From contig JAFDZS010000009.1 in the NCBI GenBank assembly GCA_018266775.1, forward strand, positions 1 to 64,000: a DNA stretch of 64,000 nucleotides. Reading direction: 5' to 3'. Positions 27,705 to 37,813 of the stretch are shown here, one piece after another (position 1 is the stretch's first letter; each line of letters starts with the position of its first letter). The notes under the pieces are model-generated. The model made no database searches, was not told where the DNA came from, and worked only from the letters and a program-made list of their open reading frames with translations. This stretch comes from Bacteroidota bacterium. Lineage in GTDB: Bacteria > Bacteroidota > Bacteroidia > Chitinophagales > Chitinophagaceae. The position numbers and the translations under genes are program-made.

Positions 27705-29213
27705 TTAACCATTGATTTTGTAATATACGTCATTCCAGCGCAATTCATTTTTTAATTGGTAGATGCTGGTGTCTTTTTCAATACAAACAAATTCAATTCC
27801 GGCCATTGCTGCAAAGTCTTCCATGTTTTCTGCGGTAAGATTTTGACTGTAACCCGTATGATGTGCGCCACCGGCATAGATCCACGCCGCACAGCCGTTT
27901 TGCATATCAGGATGCGGTTTCCATAACACCCTTGCCACGGGCAATTTAGGCAGATCATGTTTCGGTTTCACAGCATCAACCGTATTCACCAATAAACGAA
28001 AACGGTTGCCCATATCCATTAATGATGCATTCAATGCCGCACCTGCTCCTGCATTAAACACCAACCGTACAGGATCGGCTTTGCCACCAATGCCTAATGG
28101 ATGTATTTCGCAGGATGGTTTGCCATTGGCAATGCTCGGACAAATTTCCAGCATGTGGCTGCCCAACACCATTTCATTGCCCGGTTCAAAATGATAGGTA
28201 TAATCTTCCATAAATGAATTACCACCTGGTAAACCTGCGCCCATTACTTTCATGGCACGAACGAGGGCCACAGTTTTCCAGTCGCCTTCGCCTGCAAAAC
28301 CATAACCATCTGCCATTAAGCGTTGTGCAGCAATGCCTGGTAGTTGCATCATGCCATGCAAATCTTCAAACGTATCGGTAAAGCCTTTAAAATTTCCTTC
28401 TTCCAAAAACCTGCGGATGCCCAATTCAATTTTTGCTGCATCACGTAATGACTGGTGTTGTGTATTTCCTTTTTTAAGTGATGGCATCAGTTTATACAAC
28501 TCAGCATATTCATCGCACAATTTGGTTACGGCAGTTTCTTTTACATTATTGATCGTTCCTACTAAATCTCCAATACCGTAAGTGTTTACACTAAAACCAA
28601 ATTTCAGTTCCGCTTCCACCTTATCTCCATCGGTAACGGCAACATAACGCATGTTATCGCCAAAGCGAACAAAGCGTGCACCCTGCCAGTCGTGCCAGCC
28701 TAATGCAGCCCTCACCCAGCCTTCAATTTTCGCTAACACATTTTTATCCTGCCAATGGCCCACCACTACTTTTCTTTCCATGCGCATGCGGCTGACCATA
28801 AAACCAAATTCACGGTCGCCGTGTGCAGACTGATTCAGGTTCATAAAATCCATATCAATATCACTCCACGGAATATCACGGTTAAATTGTGTGTGCAGGT
28901 GCAGTAATGGTTTTTGTAAAATCTTCAAGCCATTGATCCACATTTTTGCTGGCGAGAAAGTATGCATCCAGGTAACGATACCAATACATTTACTGTTGCT
29001 GTTGGCATCCTGGCACAGGTTATAAATTTCTTCCGTTGATTTTAGTACAGGCTTGTACACTACTTTCACGGGTATACTTCCTGCATCATTAAATGCTTTT
29101 ACAATAATGGTGGAATGTTTGGCCACCTGTTTCAGCGTTTCTTCTCCATATAAGTTCTGGCTGCCGGTGGCAAACCAAACTTCAAGTCCTTTTGTGCTGA
29201 TGGATTGGTTCAT
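27705..29213 (-). CDS. araA: L-arabinose isomerase
   Basis: Converts L-arabinose to L-ribulose with a divalent metal. The 502-residue length is standard. Seen: the N-terminal [28 protein letters not shown] and [14 protein letters not shown], the [16 protein letters not shown] segment, and the MLEICPSI segment. The family metal-binding glutamates and histidines lie in the second half. Second-last gene of the leftward arabinose operon, feeding AraB and AraD encoded upstream. Confidence 0.97.
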   Translation of the reverse strand: MNQSISTKGLEVWFATGSQNLYGEETLKQVAKHSTIIVKAFNDAGSIPVKVVYKPVLKSTEEIYNLCQDANSNSKCIGIVTWMHTFSPAKMWINGLKILQKPLLHLHTQFNRDIPWSDIDMDFMNLNQSAHGDREFGFMVSRMRMERKVVVGHWQDKNVLAKIEGWVRAALGWHDWQGARFVRFGDNMRYVAVTDGDKVEAELKFGFSVNTYGIGDLVGTINNVKETAVTKLCDEYAELYKLMPSLKKGNTQHQSLRDAAKIELGIRRFLEEGNFKGFTDTFEDLHGMMQLPGIAAQRLMADGYGFAGEGDWKTVALVRAMKVMGAGLPGGNSFMEDYTYHFEPGNEMVLGSHMLEICPSIANGKPSCEIHPLGIGGKADPVRLVFNAGAGAALNASLMDMGNRFRLLVNTVDAVKPKHDLPKLPVARVLWKPHPDMQNGCAAWIYAGGAHHTGYSQNLTAENMEDFAAMAGIEFVCIEKDTSIYQLKNELRWNDVYYKING

Positions 29214-29223
29214 GTATTATTTT

Positions 29224-29613
29224 TTAAATGGTTATTTCTATTGTGTTTCCTTCCGGATCCAGCACCACGCTTTCAAAATAGCCGTCTCCCGTTGTGCGTG
29301 GTTCGCCGGCAATGGTATACCCATCGCTGCGTAACCGTTCTGTTAATGCCAGTACATTTTCTTTACTGCCGGTGGCGAAGGCAAAATGCGCCAGCCCTTT
29401 TGTTGCACCGCGATTTCCTTCGTTCTCAGCAATACCCGGTTTTTGCATCAATTCAATTCTTGCCCCACCTGCTTTAGCTTCCATGAAATAAGATGAAAAT
29501 TGTGTTACATAATTCGTGTACTTATTCCCGTAAGTCATTTCAAAATACTGTGCATAGAAATTTTTCATCATTTCCAGGTCTTCCACCCACAATGCAATAT
29601 GCTCTACTGTCAT
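29224..29613 (-). CDS. VOC (glyoxalase/bleomycin) superfamily protein
   Basis: A 129-residue protein with two beta-alpha-beta-beta-beta modules. The start VEHIALWVEDLEMMKNFYAQ, the middle GLAHFAFATGS and the end ESVVLDPEGNTIEI place H4, H76 and the last glutamate where VOC proteins bind metal. It is a small metal-dependent enzyme of unknown reaction; inside the arabinose operon (10 bp before araA, 3 bp after GH127) it may act on a sugar-derived aldehyde, which is speculative. Confidence 0.85.
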   Translation of the reverse strand: MTVEHIALWVEDLEMMKNFYAQYFEMTYGNKYTNYVTQFSSYFMEAKAGGARIELMQKPGIAENEGNRGATKGLAHFAFATGSKENVLALTERLRSDGYTIAGEPRTTGDGYFESVVLDPEGNTIEITI

Positions 29614-29616
29614 TTT

Positions 29617-31626
29617 TTATTTACTGATGATATCGATATTGGACACTTTTTCCGGGAACCAAACCACCATCTCCCCTTTGCCCCTGTTGGCCCAGCTGTA
29701 ATACGGTATGGCAGTAAATTCCTGTTTTTGTGTGCTGATGTTTTCACTGTTACTGCTGATCATTACAGAAGGCACCATTCCTTTGATCGTTACTACACCA
29801 TTCAGTAAAGTGGAATCATACGATGCGGTGAAATTCGCATTCGCGGGAATGATCAGGTTGCTGGCCTTACCACCGTTATCAATCCATTCTGCACAATACA
29901 TTAACGGCCCGCGCTGCAACGCTACTTTACCAATATCGCTGGATACTTTTTCATTCGCCACCACACGCCTTACTTCCATTGGCAGGTTGATTTCCACTTC
30001 ATCATTCTTTGTCCATGCCCTGTTCAGCACGGCATAACCATTTTGCACATCAAATTCCACTACTTTTCCATTGACTTTGATTTCCGGTTTCTCTGCAGAT
30101 TTATTTTGAAATTGATACAGGTCTGATGGCATGGCTGTATTCATTGCCCAACCAGGAATACGGATGAGCATGGAGAATGTATTGGCTTTATTATTTTTTA
30201 CACGGAAAATCAGTTTACCATTCCAGGGATAATTATTTTCCTGTATTAATTGTATCGGTTGATTATTAATGCTGAGATCTGCGGTGCTGTTGATAAAAAG
30301 ATTTATATACAATTCATTTCCTTTTTGTGCATACATATAACCCGGCACTGATGGTATTAACCTTGTCAAATTTGTTGGGCAGCAACTGCATTCAAACCAG
30401 CCGGAACGTTCCGGTTCCATATCCGCGTGAGAAAAATAATTTTTGATCTCCATAGCATTAGTATAGAAAAAAGATTTTCCATCCAGTCCAATGCCTGATA
30501 TCAAACCATTGTATAACGTTTTTTCCAGCATGTCCATATACTTCGCATCGCCATGCAGTTTAAACATGCGGTAATACCAATATACTTCTGCAATGGAAGC
30601 ACAGGTTTCATTATACGCAGTACTGTTCGGTAATTCATAATTATCTCCATAGCGTTCGCCATCACCAATGGCGCCAACACCACCCTGCACATACATTTTT
30701 TTGGTAACTACGTTATCAAAAATTTTATCAATCGCTTTGGTCAAGCTATCATCGCCGGTGAGTGCGGCCACATCTGCCACGGCAGAATATAAATAACCAG
30801 CACGTACAGCATGGCCTTCTGCTTCATCCTGCAATACCACGGGTTTATCGTCCTGCCAGTAAGAACCATTCTTCCAGGAATCTTTACTCTTCGGATCATA
30901 ACCTTTGTACAGTCCTCTTGCTTTCACAAAAAATGCAGCGGTGTTCAGGTATTCCACTTTCCCGGTAATGCGGTACAGTTTCACCAAACCCATTTCCACA
31001 ATTTCATGTCCCGGCGCCACCACTCTTTTTCCCGGCCCGAAAACAGAACAAACGAGGTCAGCATTTTTTAATGCAATGTCAAGCAGATTTCTTTTTTTAG
31101 TTGCTAAATAATGCGCTGCTGCTGCTTCGTACAAATGTCCGGCATTGTATAACTCGTGGCTCAGTTCTCTTTCTTTTTCCCATCTTTCTTTTCCAATCCA
31201 GCTGCCCACATGCAATGGGTCGATGGTTCTTGCCGTATACAAATATCCATCAGGCTCCTGTGCGGCTTTGATGATGGCGATGAGCGAATCCACATACGCT
31301 TCCAATTGTTTATCCGGATGTATAGCCAATGAAAACGATGCGCCTTCTATGGTTTTATAAATATCCGTATCATCAAACGGGTAACGGGTGCAGAATTTAC
31401 CCTGGTGCTGCGCCGCCATTACAAAATTCTTTACCCGGCCCGTGCTTTCACAACGTTGAAAAGATGCCGGAATAGTAACGGTTCGGTTGGTCTCAATTCT
31501 GGGCAACCAGAATTTATCCGATAATTTTACCTGTGTAAAATTCACTTCCTTAATGGCATAATCTTTTTGCTGCGCTTTCAATGAAGCAGCGGACAGTATA
31601 CCGATGATCAAAAAATTTCTTTTCAT
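29617..31626 (-). CDS. GH127 beta-L-arabinofuranosidase, exported
   Basis: Releases L-arabinofuranose from beta-linked arabino-oligosaccharides such as plant hydroxyproline-linked glycans. Signal peptide about 1-19. The zinc-cysteine site of GH127 is visible: E340 and C342 in NETCASIAE, and the C415-C416 pair in ECSCCPTNLTR (one cysteine is the nucleophile in the family). 669 residues, normal length. It gives the arabinose operon its own source of free sugar. Confidence 0.92.
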   Translation of the reverse strand: MKRNFLIIGILSAASLKAQQKDYAIKEVNFTQVKLSDKFWLPRIETNRTVTIPASFQRCESTGRVKNFVMAAQHQGKFCTRYPFDDTDIYKTIEGASFSLAIHPDKQLEAYVDSLIAIIKAAQEPDGYLYTARTIDPLHVGSWIGKERWEKERELSHELYNAGHLYEAAAAHYLATKKRNLLDIALKNADLVCSVFGPGKRVVAPGHEIVEMGLVKLYRITGKVEYLNTAAFFVKARGLYKGYDPKSKDSWKNGSYWQDDKPVVLQDEAEGHAVRAGYLYSAVADVAALTGDDSLTKAIDKIFDNVVTKKMYVQGGVGAIGDGERYGDNYELPNSTAYNETCASIAEVYWYYRMFKLHGDAKYMDMLEKTLYNGLISGIGLDGKSFFYTNAMEIKNYFSHADMEPERSGWFECSCCPTNLTRLIPSVPGYMYAQKGNELYINLFINSTADLSINNQPIQLIQENNYPWNGKLIFRVKNNKANTFSMLIRIPGWAMNTAMPSDLYQFQNKSAEKPEIKVNGKVVEFDVQNGYAVLNRAWTKNDEVEINLPMEVRRVVANEKVSSDIGKVALQRGPLMYCAEWIDNGGKASNLIIPANANFTASYDSTLLNGVVTIKGMVPSVMISSNSENISTQKQEFTAIPYYSWANRGKGEMVVWFPEKVSNIDIISK

Positions 31627-31644
31627 AACGTTATTGTTTATACG

Positions 31645-32781
31645 CTATTTAGTGGAGAATTTATACAATGATGTGTGTCGGTACGTTTCGCCCGGTTTCA
31701 AAATAGTATTGGGGAAAGAAGGCTGATTAGGTCCGTCAGGGAAATGTTGTGTTTCCAGGCACAAACCGCCGTGCAATACATATTTCATTCCGTTTCTTGT
31801 ACCAGCTAAAGTTCCATCCAAAAAATTGCCACTGTAAAACTGGATGCCGGGTTCTGTTGTAAACACTTCCATATAACGTCCGTTACCCGGATGATATAAG
31901 GTTGCCGCCAGTTCCATCCCATTACCGGTTCTGTTGATAACCCAGTTGTGATCGTATCCGCCTTTAACTGCTGCAATATCTTTTCCTATCGCTTTTGGCG
32001 TGGTAAAATCCATTGGCGTTCCTTTTACTTCGGGCAGTTTTCCTGTAGGAATTAATACAGAATCCACTTCCGTAAATTTATCTGCTTTCAGCATCAGCAC
32101 TTCATCCAGTATGGTGGAATCTTTTCCATCTGACAAATTAAAATAACAATGGTTGGTCAGATTCACCGGTGTGGCTTTATCTGTTGTAGCAGTATAATCA
32201 ATCATTAATCCGTTATCTGACGTCACCGTATACATTACCTGCACTGATAAATTGCCGGGATAGCCTTCTTCACCATCTTTGCTCAGGTAAGTTAATTTTA
32301 GGCTGCTGTCGCCGGGTTGCTTTTCTGCTTTCCACATCACTTTATCAAAACCTTTTAAACCGCCATGCAATGATTGGCCGTTGTTGTTTTGTGCCAGCGT
32401 GTATTCTTTACCATCTAATGTAAATTTTCCTTTTGCAATGCGGTTGCCATAACGGCCCACCAAACAACCAAAATAAGGATTGCCTTTTTGCAGGTAACCG
32501 GCTAATGAATCATAACCTAATATCACGTCACCATCATTCCCTGCCTTATCTTTTGTAATAATCCTGGTTACGGTTCCTCCATAATTCAAAATACTTACCT
32601 GCATACCTTTGGCGTTGGTAATGGTGAATTCGGTTACCGCTTCGTTATTAAATGTGCCAAATGGCTTTTCCGTTATTCCCGGTTTGGTTGCTGAACTTCC
32701 TTCAGCAGTTTTATCTGTACTGTTGTTGCAGGAAAAAAGAAAACAGGCTGTTGCAATAATTACTGATGATACAATTTTCAT
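31645..32781 (-). CDS. galM: Aldose 1-epimerase, lipoprotein form
   Basis: Interconverts alpha and beta anomers of aldoses, helping arabinose and galactose enter the cell's pathways. Residues 1-18 form a lipoprotein signal (ACFLFSC), so it is anchored in the envelope. Motifs: [10 protein letters not shown] with the first catalytic histidine, TNHCYFNL with the second, and [11 protein letters not shown] with the catalytic glutamate. 378 residues. It lies between the GH127 and araD genes. Confidence 0.93.
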   Translation of the reverse strand: MKIVSSVIIATACFLFSCNNSTDKTAEGSSATKPGITEKPFGTFNNEAVTEFTITNAKGMQVSILNYGGTVTRIITKDKAGNDGDVILGYDSLAGYLQKGNPYFGCLVGRYGNRIAKGKFTLDGKEYTLAQNNNGQSLHGGLKGFDKVMWKAEKQPGDSSLKLTYLSKDGEEGYPGNLSVQVMYTVTSDNGLMIDYTATTDKATPVNLTNHCYFNLSDGKDSTILDEVLMLKADKFTEVDSVLIPTGKLPEVKGTPMDFTTPKAIGKDIAAVKGGYDHNWVINRTGNGMELAATLYHPGNGRYMEVFTTEPGIQFYSGNFLDGTLAGTRNGMKYVLHGGLCLETQHFPDGPNQPSFPNTILKPGETYRHTSLYKFSTK

Positions 32782-32822
32782 GATAGCAATTTTATAATGT
32801 GGGTTTGAATGAATGACTTTGT

Positions 32823-33527
32823 TTAAGACTGGCCATAATAAGAATCTGGTCCGTGTTTGCGCTCGAAATGTTTTTGCACCAGTGCATCTTTCAATCTTGG
32901 TGCGTTATAGTTGATTTGTTCTGTCAATAATGCCATTTGTGCAATTTGTTCCAGCACGGCACTGTTGTGCACTGCTTTTGCAGCAGTCTTTCCCCAGGTA
33001 AATGGTGCATGATTGCCCACCAATACCATTTCCACTTCTTCATATTTCAGGTAATTTTTTTTAAAGCAGTTCATGATCTGGAACCCGGTTTCGTATTCAT
33101 AGTTGCCTTTGATCATCTCATCATCCATAGGTGGCGCACAGGGAATATCCACTGTGTTGTAATCTGCATGGGTGGTACCAAAAATAGGAATATCCCGCTG
33201 TGCCTGCGCCCAGGCCGTTGCATAAGTGGAATGGGTATGCACAATGCCGCCAATTTTTTCCCAGTGTTGATATAAAACCGCGTGCGTTAAAGTGTCAGAA
33301 GATGGTCTTAGTGTACCCTCCACCGTTTTACCTTCAAAATCCACAATCACCATTTTCTCAGGCGTAAGGTCTTCGTACGCCACGCCGCTGGGTTTAATAG
33401 CAAATACACCCAGGCTTCTGTCTGCTGCACTTACGTTTCCAAAAGTGAACAGCACCAACCCTAATTTTGGCAACTGCATATTGGCTTCGTACGCCTCCTG
33501 TTGTATATGCTGGTATTTATTGTTCAT
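32823..33527 (-). CDS. araD: L-ribulose-5-phosphate 4-epimerase
   Basis: Converts L-ribulose 5-phosphate to D-xylulose 5-phosphate. A class II aldolase/epimerase fold of 234 residues with the zinc-binding [12 protein letters not shown] (HxH) motif, the acidic residue in [11 protein letters not shown], and a late histidine in [10 protein letters not shown]. It is preceded by a gap with a 10-bp inverted repeat and by araB. Confidence 0.96.
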   Translation of the reverse strand: MNNKYQHIQQEAYEANMQLPKLGLVLFTFGNVSAADRSLGVFAIKPSGVAYEDLTPEKMVIVDFEGKTVEGTLRPSSDTLTHAVLYQHWEKIGGIVHTHSTYATAWAQAQRDIPIFGTTHADYNTVDIPCAPPMDDEMIKGNYEYETGFQIMNCFKKNYLKYEEVEMVLVGNHAPFTWGKTAAKAVHNSAVLEQIAQMALLTEQINYNAPRLKDALVQKHFERKHGPDSYYGQS

Positions 33528-33560
33528 GACTTTGTTGTTACTTATAAATTATTGGATATT

Positions 33561-33606
33561 GATTATTAATATAACATTAGTTGTGTTCAGACAATAATTA
33601 ATAATC
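33561..33606. repeat. Inverted repeat between araD and araB
   Basis: GATTATTAAT (33561-33570) and ATTAATAATC (33597-33606), perfect 10-bp arms with a 26-bp gap. It lies in the 95-bp space between araB and araD and could be a weak mRNA hairpin or operator. It does not share the sequence of the palindrome at 37740. Confidence 0.5.
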
Positions 33607-33622
33607 AGTGATCAATATTTGT

Positions 33623-35269
33623 TTATACTGTTTCTATTTTATTACCCAGGCTTTGATACATAGCATACCTTTTGGCATAGTAGGCTACTTTCCCCGCCTC
33701 GGGTTCATAAGTTTTTTCAAAACCCTGTCCCATTGCATTCATTGCATCTTCCACTTTTTCATATAAGCCCGCTGCTGTTGCTGCAAACATTGCGGCTCCA
33801 TTGGCGCAGGTTTGTTCGCTGCTGTGTATGCGTATGGGCATATTGAGTACATTAGCCATCACATGCATTACATACGTTGATTTTTTTGCCACACCGCCCA
33901 ACGCAATGATTCCTTTTACCGGTATGCCTTCTGCAATAAAACGTTCTACAATTGCTTTACTTCCAAAACAAGTGGCTTCCACCAATGCTTTAAAAATTCG
34001 TGGAGCATCGCTGCCCAGATTAATATTGGCAATGGCGCCTTTTAATAACTGGTTGGCATCGGGTGTCCGTCTTCCATTCATCCAGTCCAAAGCCAGTTCA
34101 TCTTTTTCATTCAATTCTATAGCAGATGCTGCCTTTGCTAATTGTGCTATAATTTGTTCTGTTATCTTTTCTTTTTCTGCCGCATCAGTTACAAATTGGT
34201 TTACCGGCCAGCTGATTAAATTTTTAAACCAGGCATACACATCTCCAAATGCTGATTGCCCTGCTTCCATCCCAATCATATTTGGAATAACGGAACCATT
34301 TACCTGTCCGCAAATTCCTTTTACCAATGTATCTTTTACTTCATCTGCTGGTGCTACTAAAATATCACAGGTGGAAGTGCCCATTACTTTGCTTAAGTAG
34401 TAAGGCTCAATTTGTCCGCCCACTGCACCCATGTGGCAATCAAAAGCACCTACGCCAATAACCACATCTTCCGCTAATCCCAATTTTTTCGCCCATGCTG
34501 TACTGATAGTTCCCGCCGCTTCCGCACTGGTATACGTTTGTGTAAATAATTTTTGAGTAAACCCATCCAGTAATGGATCTAAAGAACTAAAAAAATCATT
34601 GGGTGGTAACCCGCCAAATGCTGCCGCCCATAATGCTTTATGGCCTGCACTGCATACACCACGCCTGAGTTGTGTTACATCATTTCCACCGGTTAACACA
34701 AAGGGAATCCAGTCGCAATGCTCCACGAAAGAATGTATATTTTTGCGCACCGTTTCATCCACACGCAATACATGCAGCAGTTTAGCCCAGAACCATTCAC
34801 TGCTGTAAATGCCACCCACAAACTGTAAATAATTTACCGGGAATTTTGTTGCATGCGTATTGATCTGCTCTGCTTCTGTTGTTGCAGTATGATCTTTCCA
34901 CAACACAAACATGGCATTGGGATTTTCTTCCATGGCCGGAATCATACATAAAGGCGTTCCCGTTGCATCTACAGCAATGGGCGTTGATCCGGTGGTATCC
35001 ACTGCAATACCTTTGATATTTGCAGCTACTTCTGCTCCAGCTTTTTGTACACAGGCTGTAATGGTGGCTTCTAATCCTTCCAGGTAATCCAGTGGATGCT
35101 GACGAAACTGGTTATGGATGGCATCGCAATATTTACCTTCTTTCCACCGGGGATAATAAAATACAGCACTGGCCATTTCTGTTCCATCTGCAGCATCAAG
35201 AATTACTGACCGTACAGAATCCGTTCCGTAGTCAATGCCTATAACATATTTTTTTGCAGCAATCGCCAT
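33623..35269 (-). CDS. araB: Ribulokinase
   Basis: Phosphorylates L-ribulose with ATP. FGGY-family kinase of 548 residues, the length usual for AraB. The start YVIGIDYGTDSVRSVILD is the first ATP/metal motif, and GIAVDTTGSTPIAVD and GVGAFDCHMGAVGG are typical of AraB. The C-terminal ALGGVAKKSTYVMHVMANVL is the FGGY signature region. It starts 3 bp after the HAD gene, so they are translationally close. Confidence 0.96.
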   Translation of the reverse strand: MAIAAKKYVIGIDYGTDSVRSVILDAADGTEMASAVFYYPRWKEGKYCDAIHNQFRQHPLDYLEGLEATITACVQKAGAEVAANIKGIAVDTTGSTPIAVDATGTPLCMIPAMEENPNAMFVLWKDHTATTEAEQINTHATKFPVNYLQFVGGIYSSEWFWAKLLHVLRVDETVRKNIHSFVEHCDWIPFVLTGGNDVTQLRRGVCSAGHKALWAAAFGGLPPNDFFSSLDPLLDGFTQKLFTQTYTSAEAAGTISTAWAKKLGLAEDVVIGVGAFDCHMGAVGGQIEPYYLSKVMGTSTCDILVAPADEVKDTLVKGICGQVNGSVIPNMIGMEAGQSAFGDVYAWFKNLISWPVNQFVTDAAEKEKITEQIIAQLAKAASAIELNEKDELALDWMNGRRTPDANQLLKGAIANINLGSDAPRIFKALVEATCFGSKAIVERFIAEGIPVKGIIALGGVAKKSTYVMHVMANVLNMPIRIHSSEQTCANGAAMFAATAAGLYEKVEDAMNAMGQGFEKTYEPEAGKVAYYAKRYAMYQSLGNKIETV

Positions 35270-35272
35270 AAT

Positions 35273-35935
35273 CTAAATTTGGTTCACGAGCCTGTTAAAC
35301 AGTGCTTCGTCGTAATGATCTATAAATTCAATAATGTTGTTGTTCGCAAATTCTTCTTTTGTATGCATCGTGGTGATCACCACGCATTGCATACCCGCCC
35401 TTGCTGCCGCTTCCACACCTTTGGGTGAATCTTCAAACACAATACAATCAGCCGGTGCTGTATTCAATTTTGCAGCGCATTGTAAAAATGTTTCCGGGTT
35501 GGGCTTGCTTTCTGTCACATCATCTGCACTTACAATGGCACTGAAATAATGCTGCAGGTTCAATCCATCTAATACAAAATGAATATTGTACGGAATGGCT
35601 GCAGAACCAATGGCCATTTCTATTTGTGCTTGGTAAGCGCTTTTCAAAAAACCATCCAGCCCATCAATCAACTTCAAATGCGGCCTGAAGGTTTCCTGGT
35701 ATTGCTTTTCTTTTTCAAAAGCCATATTGCTTTTTTCTATTGCAGAAAAACGACCGGGGAAAATTCTTTCCAATAGCTCTTCATTCTTTCCATAACACTG
35801 GAGTTTCGTTTCTTGCAGCGATATGGTGGCGCCCAAATCATTTAATATCCTGTACCATGCGGTGATGTGATAATTCATATCATCGATCATGGTACCGTTT
35901 AAATCAAATACAAATGCCTTTTTCTTTGGTGTCAT
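35273..35935 (-). CDS. HAD hydrolase, beta-phosphoglucomutase-like
   Basis: A 220-residue HAD-superfamily protein (ATG 35935; an upstream TTG at 35992 would lengthen it by 19 residues). Motif I is FDLNGTMID: nucleophile D11 is present, but the usual second aspartate (DxD) is Asn 13. The helical cap (about 17-80), motif II/III region and a late GVEAAARAG are intact. Motif IV is VFEDSPKGVEAA. Likely a sugar-phosphate phosphatase or mutase. Role in the arabinose operon unknown. Confidence 0.85.
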   Translation of the reverse strand: MTPKKKAFVFDLNGTMIDDMNYHITAWYRILNDLGATISLQETKLQCYGKNEELLERIFPGRFSAIEKSNMAFEKEKQYQETFRPHLKLIDGLDGFLKSAYQAQIEMAIGSAAIPYNIHFVLDGLNLQHYFSAIVSADDVTESKPNPETFLQCAAKLNTAPADCIVFEDSPKGVEAAARAGMQCVVITTMHTKEEFANNNIIEFIDHYDEALFNRLVNQI

Positions 35936-35989
35936 TTTAATCAATACGCTTTCTGTTCCTGCCTGTTTTATTGTTCCGGCATTACTGTT

Positions 35990-35997
35990 CAAAAATA
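35990..35997 (-). promoter_or_regulatory. Possible internal promoter before the HAD gene
   Basis: On the minus strand TATTTTTG matches TAnnTTTG and would start transcription about 45 bp before the ATG at 35935. No good TTTG box lies upstream, so confidence is low. It would allow araB and downstream genes to be expressed apart from xylB. Confidence 0.35.
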
Positions 35998-36029
35998 GTT
36001 TCTTATTGTGGTTGGTCTTTCATGTACTG

Positions 36030-36148
36030 TTGTGGTCAATGGTGAATGGTCAATAGTTGATGTCAGTCGTCAGTCGTCTGTTATCTGTTGTCTGTCGTCT
36101 AAATACAGTCGGCCGTTGTCCATCATCCAAATTCCCAATATCCAATTC
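36030..36148. repeat. Simple-sequence tract (TCAGTCG/TCTGTTG units)
   Basis: A non-coding run of short degenerate units such as GTCAGTCGTCAGTCGTCTG and TGTTGTCTGTCGTC, with GGTCAATGGTGAATGGTCAA before it and CCAATATCCAATTCC after it. It lies between xylB and the HAD gene and may be slippage-prone. Confidence 0.6.
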
Positions 36149-37645
36149 CTAATCCCTCCCGTTCCCCCCATTCAACACCTTCCCCAATCCCTTCTTCCAC
36201 ACTCCATACAAATCATTATATAAAGCCGCTTGTGTTGGCTCAATTAATTTTACCGGTTTAAAATGGCCGAAGGCTTCTTTTGCTGTTGCATAAATGCCTG
36301 CACCAATGCCAGTGCCTGTTGCTGCGCCCACACTTCCGTCGCAATGATACAATTCTACCGGAACATTGGTGGCATTCACAAAACTTTCTGCAAACACATC
36401 GCTTAAAAACATATTGGCTTTACCGGCACGGATCACTTTAGGTTGTATGCCGTTGGCCTGCATTATATCAAATCCATAACGAAATGCAAAGGCAATACCT
36501 TCCTGTGCCGCACGCACCAAATGCCCGGTGCCATGAATATTGAAATCGATGTTTTGAATATCGCTGTTTAATAATTGGTTTTCGAAAATGCGCTCAGCGC
36601 CATTACCAAACGGCAGTATCACCAAACCATTACTGCCCGGTGCAATGGCGGCGGCGGCGGCATTCATTTGCTCATAACTTAAACTGTTGCCGGTAATATT
36701 TTTTATCCAGCGGTTTAATATTCCTGTTCCGTTTATGCACAGGAGTACGCCCAATCTTTTTTGTGCTGCTGTATGGTTTACATGTGCAAATGTGTTTACC
36801 CTCGATTGCTGGTCATACACCAGTTCATCAGTCACGCTGTAAATCACGCCCGATGTTCCTGCGGTTGCGGCCACTTCGCCCGGTTCCAGCACATTTAATG
36901 ATAAAGCATTGTTCGGTTGATCACCTGCCTTATAATTTACCGTTACTGATGGTGATAATGATAATGCTTCTGCAATATTTTTTTTTATGGTACCATGATT
37001 GGAAAATACATCCTGCACTGGTGGAATGAACGCCGTATCGAAACCATAATATTGAAATACATCACTTGATAATTGCTGCATTTCAAAATCCCAAAATATA
37101 CCTTCGGATAATGCAGATACCGAGGTGGTGATATTGCCGGTTAATTTCATGGCAATAAAATCGCCGGGCAACATGATGCGTTCAATTTGCGCATACACTT
37201 GCGGTTCATTTTCTTTTACCCATGCCAGTTTGGATGCTGTAAAGTTTCCGGGAGAATTGAGAAGATGAGCGAGGCATTTTTCTTTACCAATTTTTTCAAA
37301 AGCTTTATTGCCAATGTCAACAGCCCGGCTGTCGCACCAGATGATGCTGTTGCGTAATACCTGCTGGCTTTTATCTACCACCACTAATCCATGCATTTGA
37401 TAACTGATACCGATCGACCGTATATCAGCGGGATTATATTTTTTTTGTGCGTGCGCTTTCAGTATCGCCTGCTGCACATTATGCCACCATTCATCTGGTG
37501 ATTGTTCTGCCCAGCCCGGTTGCAGGACAATGATCCCCGTTTCTGTTTCGGGGTATTGTACAGTGGTCAAAATGTTGCCGGTGGCAGCATCAGTTACGGC
37601 AACTTTTATAGATGATGTTCCAAGATCTATTCCCAGTAAAAGCAT
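36149..37645 (-). CDS. xylB: Xylulokinase-like FGGY sugar kinase
   Basis: A 498-residue FGGY kinase, probably phosphorylating D-xylulose. Start LLLGIDLGTSSIKVAVTDA (ATP/metal loop), RSIGISYQMHGLVVVD with the xylulokinase MHG motif, and the KAGDQPNNALSLNVLEPGE region with the catalytic aspartate are typical of XylB. No xylose isomerase gene is in the window. It is first in the leftward arabinose/xylose operon, divergent from the AraC-type gene. Confidence 0.9.
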   Translation of the reverse strand: MLLLGIDLGTSSIKVAVTDAATGNILTTVQYPETETGIIVLQPGWAEQSPDEWWHNVQQAILKAHAQKKYNPADIRSIGISYQMHGLVVVDKSQQVLRNSIIWCDSRAVDIGNKAFEKIGKEKCLAHLLNSPGNFTASKLAWVKENEPQVYAQIERIMLPGDFIAMKLTGNITTSVSALSEGIFWDFEMQQLSSDVFQYYGFDTAFIPPVQDVFSNHGTIKKNIAEALSLSPSVTVNYKAGDQPNNALSLNVLEPGEVAATAGTSGVIYSVTDELVYDQQSRVNTFAHVNHTAAQKRLGVLLCINGTGILNRWIKNITGNSLSYEQMNAAAAAIAPGSNGLVILPFGNGAERIFENQLLNSDIQNIDFNIHGTGHLVRAAQEGIAFAFRYGFDIMQANGIQPKVIRAGKANMFLSDVFAESFVNATNVPVELYHCDGSVGAATGTGIGAGIYATAKEAFGHFKPVKLIEPTQAALYNDLYGVWKKGLGKVLNGGNGRD

Positions 37646-37739
37646 AAGGCAATTTTAATCAATAGCTTCAATCGTTTCAGCATCAAATATGTATGTATTT
37701 ACCAGTTTATACAACTGCTATTTTGGTAATAAAATATGC

Positions 37740-37786
37740 TATCTTATCAAATTTCATTAATTTAACAGCTTTAAACTGATAAGATA
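37740..37786. promoter_or_regulatory. Candidate operator between xylB and the AraC gene
   Basis: TATCTTATCA (37740-37749) and TGATAAGATA (37777-37786) form a perfect 10-bp inverted repeat whose centres are 37 bp apart, inside the 168-bp divergent promoter region. Such a palindromic pair is the expected binding pattern of the dimeric AraC-family regulator encoded at 37814. The pairing is seen; the binding is inferred. Confidence 0.6.
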
Positions 37787-37813
37787 ACGGCTTTCTCATA
37801 AGGAAAACAGTAT

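Noticed and set aside
36030..36148. Short repeated units considered as a CRISPR array
   Set aside because: Units are only 6-8 bp, without regular spacers or cas genes.
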